A program made the position numbers and the translations under genes. A DNA stretch of 30,173 nt from an uncultured Succinatimonas sp. (GTDB lineage: Bacteria; Pseudomonadota; Gammaproteobacteria; Enterobacterales; Succinivibrionaceae): NCBI GenBank assembly GCA_937880335.1, contig CALFLJ010000140.1, forward strand, positions 1 through 30,173, written 5' to 3'. This document shows positions 24,106 through 30,173 of the stretch, piece by piece. The stretch's first letter is position 1. Each line of letters begins with the position of its first letter. A model generated the notes under the pieces. It did no database searches. It worked only from the letters and a program-made list of their open reading frames with translations, and was not told the origin of the DNA.

Positions 24106-25245
24106 ATGAAATTTGTCGATGAGGCCGTGATCCGTGTTGAAGCCGGTGACGGCGGCAATGGTTGTGTAAGTTTTAGACGTGAAAAATATGTCCCTCGTGG
24201 AGGCCCAAATGGTGGCGATGGAGGCGATGGTGGACATGTTTATCTTGTTGCAGACAATAACTTAAATACCCTAGTTGATTATCGTTTTACTCGTTTTTAT
24301 CAGGCAGGTCGTGGTCAGAATGGTATGAGTTCTGATTGTACTGGTGCACGTGGTGCGGACAAGATCCTAATGGTTCCTGTTGGAACACGTGTTACAGATA
24401 TGGAAACAGGCGAGGTTATGGGGGATCTTAAAGAGAATGGCCAAAAACTTTGCGTAGCACGCGGTGGACGTCATGGCTATGGTAATACTCATTTTAAGAG
24501 CGCAACAAACCAAGCTCCTCGTCAGCGTACAATGGGAACTAAGGGAGAGCGCCATCAGTTAAAGCTGGAAATGCTTTTGGTTTCAGATGTCGGTTTAGTT
24601 GGCTTACCAAATGCAGGTAAGTCCACTTTAGTTCGTACAGTTTCCGCAGCTAAACCTAAAGTCGCAGATTATCCTTTTACTACTATTACCCCATCGTTGG
24701 GTGTTGTAAAAACAGGAAATGGCAGAAGCTTTGTAATTGAGGATATACCAGGACTTATTGAAGGTGCATCTTATGGTGCAGGTTTAGGTATGCGTTTTTT
24801 AAAGCATCTTGAGCGTTGCCGTGTTTTAGTCCATTTAGTTGATTGTGAGCCAATTGATGGCAGTGATCCTGTAAACAATGCTGTTATCATTGAAAATGAG
24901 CTTAAACAGTATGCTCATGACCTGTTTGAAAAACCTAGATTTTTAGTTTTAAATCAAATCGATAAGATTGAGGATGAGGCTAAATTACATGAGATTTTGG
25001 AAAAGGTTGCCCAAGCCTTACCAAAAAAACCACAAAAGGTCTTTATGATTTCAGGTCTTCTGGAGATAGGGGTTAAAGAGCTTACCTTTGCGCTTCAGGA
25101 TTTAGTTGATGAAGTGCATAAGATTGAGAATGAGGAAAGTTCTGAGGTCAAAGAATTTATTTGGACTGAACCTGAGAGCTTTGATAAAGATATTGAAGAA
25201 GAGCCTTTCGAAGACGAAGGACCAGAGTTTATCTATAGGAATTAA
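24106..25245 (+). CDS. obgE: Essential GTPase ObgE/CgtA
   Basis: ObgE is a slow GTPase that binds the 50S subunit and (p)ppGpp and links ribosome maturation to growth. The glycine-rich Obg fold fills residues 1-159 (RREKYVPRGGPNGGDGGDGGH). The G domain follows with G1 GLPNAGKST (from 166), G2 YPFTTITP, G3 DIPGLIEGA, G4 NQID and an SGL G5. The C terminus is acidic, as in enterobacterial Obg. At 379 residues it is close to E. coli (390). ATG follows CGGAG. A dyad AGTCAG/CTGACT (24069-24092) lies just upstream. folA starts 3 bases after its stop, so the two are coupled. Confidence 0.97.
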   Translation: MKFVDEAVIRVEAGDGGNGCVSFRREKYVPRGGPNGGDGGDGGHVYLVADNNLNTLVDYRFTRFYQAGRGQNGMSSDCTGARGADKILMVPVGTRVTDMETGEVMGDLKENGQKLCVARGGRHGYGNTHFKSATNQAPRQRTMGTKGERHQLKLEMLLVSDVGLVGLPNAGKSTLVRTVSAAKPKVADYPFTTITPSLGVVKTGNGRSFVIEDIPGLIEGASYGAGLGMRFLKHLERCRVLVHLVDCEPIDGSDPVNNAVIIENELKQYAHDLFEKPRFLVLNQIDKIEDEAKLHEILEKVAQALPKKPQKVFMISGLLEIGVKELTFALQDLVDEVHKIENEESSEVKEFIWTEPESFDKDIEEEPFEDEGPEFIYRN

Positions 25246-25248
25246 TTT

Positions 25249-25734
25249 ATGCCTCATGTTGAAATAATTGCAGCTCTTGCAACGAATCGTGTCATAGGCA
25301 TTGACGGACATATGCCTTGGCATTTACCTGCTGATTTAAAGCATTTTAAAGATTTAACAGTAGGTAAAACAGTTGTTATGGGACGTAGAACTTTTGAGTC
25401 TATAGGTAAAGTTTTACCTAATCGTCGCAATATATTAGTTTCTAACACCTTTGATAAGGAAGTACCAAATCTTGAGGTAGTTTCATCTTTAGAGGAAGCT
25501 TTCTTAAAGGTCAAAGATGGCCCTCTTGTTATTATAGGTGGTGCGGGCCTTTATCGAGAGGCTTTGCCGTTTGCACAAGTGCTATATTTAACCCATATTG
25601 ATGCATCTTTTGAAGGTGATACTTTTTTCCCTGATTTTGAGAAGAATTCTTTTGTCTGCGTTGAAAGTGAAGATTTTTATGACGAAAACTTGGCTCTAAA
25701 TTATTCTTTTAAAACTTGGAAAAAACAGTCATAA
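25249..25734 (+). CDS. folA: Dihydrofolate reductase
   Basis: FolA reduces dihydrofolate to tetrahydrofolate with NADPH. The 161 residues are typical. Family marks are IAALATNRVIGIDGHMPWHLPAD (W24; catalytic acid D29), KHFKDLTVGKTVVMGRRTFESIG and the VIIGGAGLYREAL NADPH-binding strand, then the THID segment. Its ribosome-binding site (AGGAA) lies in the last obgE codons. The stop codon directly abuts the stop of the convergent apaH copy, with no base between, so any folA terminator must lie inside apaH; a strong hairpin is there. Confidence 0.97.
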   Translation: MPHVEIIAALATNRVIGIDGHMPWHLPADLKHFKDLTVGKTVVMGRRTFESIGKVLPNRRNILVSNTFDKEVPNLEVVSSLEEAFLKVKDGPLVIIGGAGLYREALPFAQVLYLTHIDASFEGDTFFPDFEKNSFVCVESEDFYDENLALNYSFKTWKKQS

Positions 25735-26592
25735 TTATTTTTTAGCGGTGGAAGTTTGCCTTGATTTTACGGTAAAGACTTCACCGCTTTGTACACATAT
25801 GCCACATAGTTTATCCCCCCAAATGCAGCCTAGATCTAAGGCATGAATATTTGGCCTAAAGCAAGCTCCGCGTAAAGCTGCCCAGTGTCCAAAATAAAGC
25901 TCATATTGCTCTTCATCAAATCGTGAAGGATGTCCATAGTTAAACCAAGGAAAAATACTTAATTTTTTGGCATCTTGAGCATTTAATGTTTTGTGCTTAA
26001 AGTCTAAATTATGATTTTTATCGCAAAGTCGCATACGAGTGAAAGAATTTATAATAAATCTCCAGCGACTTAGATCACATTTAAGATCACTATCGTTGAC
26101 AGGATTGTCTGCATACATATTTCTAAGAAGTAAAATTCTTTTTATGGGATCGTTTAGTAGTGTTTGGATCTCATCTGAGTAAAGTTTTGCTCTTTTGAGT
26201 CCCCAGTGAGGATATATTCCTGCGTGACATACTGCGAATTTTAATTTTGTATCAAGATAGAGTAGGGGAAGAGATGACAAAAAGGTTACTATTTTGTCTA
26301 CATTAGAACTTTGTAGTAAGCTTTCTAGCTTATTTGAAGGGGTGTTTTCTCGGACTTTATAATATATTGCTAGAAAATTTAGGTCATGATTACCTAAAAC
26401 GGCATCTGCGCATTTATCGACTAAAGATAAATGCATAATATAGTTTAATGTTTCAAGTGAATAAGGACCTCGGCCTAATAGATCACCTGTTAATATAAGG
26501 TGATCTTTATCTGGGTTAAACCTCATTTTTTCAAGAAGCATTAAAAATTCAACAAAGCAGCCGTGAATATCGCCTATAACATAGGTTGCCAT
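25735..26592 (-). CDS. apaH: Diadenosine tetraphosphatase, first tandem copy
   Basis: ApaH cleaves Ap4A symmetrically to two ADP and removes NAD-like and Np4 caps from RNA. All calcineurin-like metal motifs are present: GDIHG (7-11), GDLLGRGP (36-43), GNHD (67-70) and CHAGIYPHW. FTRMRLC and YFGHWAALRG are also conserved. The usual ALDTGCxWGG is ALDLGCIWGD here. At 285 residues it matches E. coli ApaH, and the family-standard GNHD form suggests it is the orthologue. It starts 5 bases after the stop of the second copy, so they form one unit. folA next door is the ancestral gammaproteobacterial neighbour. A hairpin covers its last codons. Confidence 0.93.
   Translation of the reverse strand: MATYVIGDIHGCFVEFLMLLEKMRFNPDKDHLILTGDLLGRGPYSLETLNYIMHLSLVDKCADAVLGNHDLNFLAIYYKVRENTPSNKLESLLQSSNVDKIVTFLSSLPLLYLDTKLKFAVCHAGIYPHWGLKRAKLYSDEIQTLLNDPIKRILLLRNMYADNPVNDSDLKCDLSRWRFIINSFTRMRLCDKNHNLDFKHKTLNAQDAKKLSIFPWFNYGHPSRFDEEQYELYFGHWAALRGACFRPNIHALDLGCIWGDKLCGICVQSGEVFTVKSRQTSTAKK
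25744..25788. terminator. Hairpin inside the 3' end of apaH, facing folA
   Basis: AGCGGTGGAAGT (25744-25755) pairs with ACTTCACCGCT (25778-25788) with one bulged base, 10 bases past the folA stop. Only three T follow on the plus strand, so termination would be weak or need Rho. It lies in the last apaH codons. Confidence 0.45.
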
Positions 26593-26597
26593 AATTT

Positions 26598-27446
26598 TTA
26601 ATGAACCTCAAGATGACCATCTGAGGGGACAGATATGAGCTCTTTTGTAGCAAGATCTATTGCCGTAAGCTTACCTCCCCAAAGACATCCTGTGTCTAAT
26701 GCTTTGATATTATCTATATTGCATTGCCCTTGAAGCGCAGCCCAATGACCAAAAATTTGAGTAAAATTTTTTGTTGATAGGTCTTGTGATTTTTCAAACC
26801 AAGGATAAAGTCCGAGGGGGCGAACCTCATCTATGGTATTTGAACTATACCCGTAGTTTAGAACACAATTGTCATCACAAAAACGCATTCTTGTAAAAGC
26901 ATTTAAAGAGAATTTCAATCGGTTTAAGTCGCTGTCATTGTTCTTGTCATAAAAGACATCATCCCCATAATTATTTCTTATTATGAGTTTTAAGTGGCTT
27001 TTATCTAAAGTAAAAAAATTGTGAAGTTCAGATGCTCGCTCTTGAGCCTTTTTTAAGTCCCATTTAGGATATATACCGGCATGTGAGATTAAAAAATTGA
27101 GTTCCTTGTTTAAAATTAAAAATGGTCGATTAACAATGAAGTTATAAAACTCATTTTTTCTTTTACTATTTAATAAAGAACTTATGGCCGCTTTTTTCTT
27201 ATCCTGAAAAATTCCAAGAAATACAGCAAGATAGAACAATTCATGATTGCCCATAACAGAAAAAGCCACACCTTTATTTGATAAGTCAAGTATTAGATCT
27301 AAGGTTTCCTCGGCGTAAGGACCACGACCTATAAGATCTCCTGTGAAGTATAAAGTATCAACTGAGGCATTGAAGGCAATTTTGTTAAGTAAAGCTTTAA
27401 GTTCATGAAAACAGGAATGAACATCACCAATTGCGTAGGTTGCCAT
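26598..27446 (-). CDS. ApaH-like phosphatase, second tandem copy
   Basis: This is a full-length (282-residue) paralogue of the adjacent apaH. It keeps GDVH (7-10), GDLIGRGP (36-43), SHAGIYPKW, FTRMRFC and ALDTGCLWGG. Two changes touch metal motifs: S11 replaces the glycine of GDxHG, and the third motif is GNHE (66-69), the form usual in serine/threonine phosphatases, instead of GNHD. Catalysis should survive, but substrate choice may differ from the other copy (Ap4A, RNA caps or protein). ATG follows AAGGAAG, which lies in the last codons of the broken GNAT frame upstream. Divergence between copies is large, so the duplication is old or one copy was acquired. Confidence 0.88.
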   Translation of the reverse strand: MATYAIGDVHSCFHELKALLNKIAFNASVDTLYFTGDLIGRGPYAEETLDLILDLSNKGVAFSVMGNHELFYLAVFLGIFQDKKKAAISSLLNSKRKNEFYNFIVNRPFLILNKELNFLISHAGIYPKWDLKKAQERASELHNFFTLDKSHLKLIIRNNYGDDVFYDKNNDSDLNRLKFSLNAFTRMRFCDDNCVLNYGYSSNTIDEVRPLGLYPWFEKSQDLSTKNFTQIFGHWAALQGQCNIDNIKALDTGCLWGGKLTAIDLATKELISVPSDGHLEVH

Positions 27447-27911
27447 TTATATCTTCCTTAAATTTTTCTGCATTACATAATATGCAAGAGACACTTCTTG
27501 TCTCATCTCTTGCTCTTTTGATATGGTTTTATAACCATGATTTAAAAAAATTTTAAATGCTGTTAGAGATGTTTGTACTTAAATTAAGTTCCCTAAATAG
27601 GATTTTTCAGCAATTCTTAAAAGTTTAGATTCTAAGCCTTGACGTTGATATTCTGGCAAGACAAATAATCTATCAAAATAACCAATACTACTAATATCAC
27701 AAAATGCAATTATTTTATTGTTTGGATTTGCTAAAAGAAAAGAATTATTATTTTGTAGGGATTTATTAAATATATCAGCAAGATTTACACTTAAGCTCCA
27801 AGCTTTAAGCATAGCTAAACTATATTCTTTGTTACAAATTAAGAAAATTGTTTTTGCAAAAAGTTCTAATATTTCACATAAAGCGGATGACTGATATTTT
27901 CTTACTTTCAT
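27447..27911 (-). pseudogene. GNAT acetyltransferase interrupted by an in-frame stop
   Basis: The frame from ATG at 27911 gives 110 residues resembling a YafP-like GNAT: MKVRKYQ start, LFAKTI, KIIAFCDISSIGYFDRL and the acetyl-CoA loop PEYQRQGLESKLL. It then hits TAA (27579-27581). The same frame stays open for 43 more codons and encodes the expected C-terminal strand: TSLTAFKIFLNHGYKTIS and SLAYYVMQK, ending at TAA (27447-27449), which abuts the next ATG. One nonsense change therefore splits an otherwise intact gene, suggesting recent loss. The QxxGxA loop also reads QRQGLE. A sequencing error or recoding are alternatives. It leads the apaH pair and may still provide their transcript. Confidence 0.8.
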
Positions 27912-27999
27912 TTTAAAATTATCTTTTAAAAAGCAAAACCTTAATAAGTTTCAGTTAAGGTATGCTTAAAATAAAAAAATAAAGCCTTTAAATTGTGAT

Positions 28000-28008
28000 A
28001 TTTTACCA
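28000..28008 (-). promoter_or_regulatory. Extended -10 for the GNAT-apaH unit
   Basis: Read leftward, TG-G-TAAAAT lies 88 bp before the GNAT start, in the 268-base divergent gap to dnaG. No strong -35 is present. The rest of the gap is A+T-rich; TATGAT at 28129-28134 is a weak -10 candidate for dnaG. Confidence 0.35.
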
Positions 28009-28179
28009 TATGAAATACCTTAAGAAATTCTTGAAAAGCCTAATTAACTTAAGCTTCCTCTTTAGGGTGAGCGTACTGCAAATTTAATAATACTTAAGGA
28101 TTTTAAGATTATTTCTGAAGATTATAGGTATGATATTTTAAGGATAAAAGGCTATTTCTAAATTATTGAAGGAGACAAT

Positions 28180-30066
28180 ATGCCACGTATTAGTAATAGT
28201 TTTATCATTGACCGCTTAATTCCAGCGTTGTCTATTGAAAAGCTTATTGGCCAATTTGTTTCACTTAAAAAAAGTGGGAGCAATTATACTTGTTGTTGCC
28301 CTTTTCATCATGAAAAAACTCCTTCATTTGTTATAACACCATCAAAGCAAATGTATTATTGTTTTGGTTGTAAGGAACACGGCAATGCCTTAGATTTTTT
28401 AATGAAGTATAAAAATCTAAGTTTTGTAGAGGCCGTTGAGGAGGCCTCACAATTTGCAGGTTTAACCGTAGAATATGAGGCTGGACGATCCCCTGAAAAT
28501 TATGACCGCTATAAGCAATATTACGAACTTATGGATAGGGTTGCACGGTTGTACACCTCAACTTTGTTTTCAAAGGCAGGTGAGAGAGGACTTGATTACT
28601 TTGAAAATAAAAGAGGGTTGTCTAAAAATACCATTATAAATTGCCGTTTAGGTTATGCTCCTGATGGGTGGCAGTTTTTGCAAGATCAAGTCTGTAAAAA
28701 TCAGAATGAGGTGGATAAGTTAGTAGATCTGGGCATGCTGGTACGTCAGGATTCAGGCCGAATTTTTTCTATGTATAGAAACCGTGTCATGATTCCTATA
28801 TTTGATAAAAAAGGTCGCATTATAAGCTTTGGAGGGCGAACCTTAGGTGATGATAAGCCTAAGTATATGAACACTAAGGAAACTCCAATTTATCGTAAGC
28901 GTAACGAATTATTTGGCCTTTTTGAGGCTTTGCGAGATAACAAAAATCGTCCAGATCGTTTGGTGGTTGTAGAGGGCTATTTAGATGTAATTTCTGTAAG
29001 ACAGGCCGGTTGTAGCGTAGCTGTCGCTTCATTAGGTACCGCTACAACACCAGAACAATTTCGTACAATGTATCGATATACAAAAAAAATTGTTTGTTGT
29101 TATGACGGAGATGAGGCTGGAAGGAAGGCTGCCTGGCATGCTTTAAATACCGTAACTGAGGTATTAGAGAGTGATTGTGAGATAAGATTTGCTTTTTTGC
29201 CAAAAGAGCATGACCCCGATTCCCTCGTAAGGTCAGAGGGATTAGGTGCTTTTACTCGTTTCTTAGATAATGCTATGAGTTATCCTGAGTTTCTTATTTC
29301 ACATATTGCAAAACAATATGATTTGGAAGACCCAGGTCAGGTTAGTATATTTATTAATGACTCCTTAACTCAAATAAAAAAAATAAGGCAAGCTCCGTTG
29401 CAATCGGTAGCTTTAAATCTTTTAGCACAAAGTAGTGGTATTGACGAAAGACAGCTTTACGATATGCTAAAAAGTCTAAATGTCGAGACTTTCAGACGGC
29501 AGATAGTACAAAATAAAAACAACGATATTTCTAGTGTAGATGATAGTGTAGAAGAGCAAAATGAAGCATCATCGTCAAATATTTTAAATACTCCTATGCG
29601 TCGATTGATGGCTTTTATTTTTCAGCAAGTATCTTTAGTTTCATCACAGTACCAAAACTTAGCTCTTAAGACTTTTGGTAATTTATGTACCACTTTAAAG
29701 GTTCGTGGCGCATCTGAATTAAATTATGTTCTCTCGGAAATAGAAAAAAATCCGGGAATAACAACTGCTACATTTATCGAAAAATTTAGAGGGACAAATC
29801 GTGAAATTTATATTAAAAGCCTTATAAATGCTCCTTTAGGTCTTAGCTTACCTTCGGGGGAGGAGTTAGGTGTTGGGCCTCGTCTTGAGTATTTTGCAAG
29901 GCTTTTGGCTTTAGTTTTATTGGAGCCGCTACAAAATAGGGCAAAATACTTGGAATTAAATGCCGAACATTTAAGTAAAGAGGAATTTTCAGAGCATAAT
30001 TTTTTAAAAAAGCAACTTTATGAGGCAGAAAATATTCAATCAAAAACAGCTATTGACGAAACATAG
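28180..30066 (+). CDS. dnaG: DNA primase
   Basis: DnaG makes RNA primers at the replication fork. The N-terminal zinc finger has C40-P-F-H43 and C61-F-G-C64, at exactly the E. coli positions. The RNA polymerase core has the TOPRIM motif VVEGYLDV (E265) and YDGDEAG (D309, D311), again numbered as in E. coli. The C-terminal helicase-binding part (about 440-628) is longer and diverged: 628 residues against 581. ATG follows AAGGAG. Neither rpsU upstream nor rpoD immediately downstream is present, so the classic rpsU-dnaG-rpoD operon is not intact here. A tRNA promoter -35 seems to lie in the last codons. Confidence 0.97.
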   Translation: MPRISNSFIIDRLIPALSIEKLIGQFVSLKKSGSNYTCCCPFHHEKTPSFVITPSKQMYYCFGCKEHGNALDFLMKYKNLSFVEAVEEASQFAGLTVEYEAGRSPENYDRYKQYYELMDRVARLYTSTLFSKAGERGLDYFENKRGLSKNTIINCRLGYAPDGWQFLQDQVCKNQNEVDKLVDLGMLVRQDSGRIFSMYRNRVMIPIFDKKGRIISFGGRTLGDDKPKYMNTKETPIYRKRNELFGLFEALRDNKNRPDRLVVVEGYLDVISVRQAGCSVAVASLGTATTPEQFRTMYRYTKKIVCCYDGDEAGRKAAWHALNTVTEVLESDCEIRFAFLPKEHDPDSLVRSEGLGAFTRFLDNAMSYPEFLISHIAKQYDLEDPGQVSIFINDSLTQIKKIRQAPLQSVALNLLAQSSGIDERQLYDMLKSLNVETFRRQIVQNKNNDISSVDDSVEEQNEASSSNILNTPMRRLMAFIFQQVSLVSSQYQNLALKTFGNLCTTLKVRGASELNYVLSEIEKNPGITTATFIEKFRGTNREIYIKSLINAPLGLSLPSGEELGVGPRLEYFARLLALVLLEPLQNRAKYLELNAEHLSKEEFSEHNFLKKQLYEAENIQSKTAIDET

Positions 30067-30089
30067 TATTTTGGGTGTATAATATACAC
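30053..30089 (+). promoter_or_regulatory. tRNA-Ile promoter with palindromic -10
   Basis: TTGACG (30053-30058, in the end of dnaG) and a perfect TATAAT (30078-30083) are 19 bp apart. The -10 sits in an exact inverted repeat, GTGTATA-A-TATACAC (30075-30089). Transcription would begin about 8 bases before the tRNA. Confidence 0.6.
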
Positions 30090-30097
30090 CGTTTTGA

Positions 30098-30173
30098 GGC
30101 CCATTAGCTCAGTTGGTCAGAGCAGACGACTCATAATCGTTTGGTCTCCTGTTCAAGTCAGGAATGGGCCACC
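30098..30173 (+). tRNA. tRNA-Ile2 (CAT anticodon, lysidine type), last base cut off
   Basis: The acceptor stem is GGCCCAT (30098-30104) with ATGGGCC (30164-30170), then discriminator A and CC; the final A of CCA lies past the window edge. The D arm is AGCTCAGTTGGTCAGAGC. The anticodon arm is GACGA-CTCATAA-TCGTT with CAT at 30132-30134, and the T arm has GTTCAAGTC. The GACTCATAATC core, TTGGTC variable region and GGCCC acceptor follow E. coli tRNA-Ile2 (ileX) rather than elongator Met. TilS would convert C34 to lysidine so it reads AUA. Elongator Met is the alternative. Confidence 0.88.

Noticed and set aside
28071..28163. A 30-codon open stretch before dnaG
   Set aside because: It has no start codon with a ribosome-binding site and follows a stop; it is probably chance or an unrecognisable remnant.
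1..30173. CRISPR array, insertion sequence, prophage or integrase
   Set aside because: No regularly spaced repeats, transposase, integrase or phage genes were seen on either strand.

Overview
This window is a stretch of low-GC chromosome from a gammaproteobacterium. The strongest clue is the block nnr-tsaE-amiB-mutL-miaA-hfq-hflX-hflK-hflC-purA, which has the same gene order as in Escherichia coli. folA next to apaH, rplU-rpmA-obgE beside ispB, and E. coli-like active-site numbering in DnaG point the same way. Strong A+T bias, TTA-rich leucine use and a polyphosphate-type glucokinase suggest an anaerobic Aeromonadales relative such as a Succinivibrionaceae member. That placement is inference.

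Layout: 1-834 holds a terminator from an off-window gene and about 780 bases with no gene I can support. 835-6886 is a leftward cluster. In transcription order it contains a membrane protein resembling a degenerate PTS EIICB, then prmA, then a BrxD-like (DUF2791) P-loop ATPase, then an Lhr/BrxHI-like DEAD/DEAH helicase. The ATPase-helicase pair resembles the accessory pair of type 2 BREX phage defence, but no other BREX gene is visible. An intrinsic terminator-like hairpin lies between the two genes. recJ (+) converges on ppgK (-).

9894-20470 is the conserved rightward block: metabolite repair (nnr), tRNA modification (tsaE, miaA), cell-wall splitting (amiB), mismatch repair (mutL), RNA chaperone and ribosome rescue (hfq, hflX) and the FtsH-regulating membrane pair (hflK, hflC). 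It ends in a clear terminator, and purA follows with its own leader and terminator. ispB (-) diverges from rplU-rpmA, which has the best sigma70 promoter in the window and a structured leader that may hide the rplU ribosome-binding site. obgE-folA then converge, with no spacing, on a leftward group of two tandem apaH paralogues and a GNAT acetyltransferase gene interrupted by one in-frame stop. dnaG and a tRNA-Ile(CAT) close the window.

Most of the window is housekeeping. The items most worth a second look are the stand-alone BrxD-helicase pair and its internal hairpin, the phosphorylation-site-less EIICB-like protein, the rplU leader, the duplicated apaH beside a broken GNAT gene, and a recurring TGnTAAAAT promoter element.
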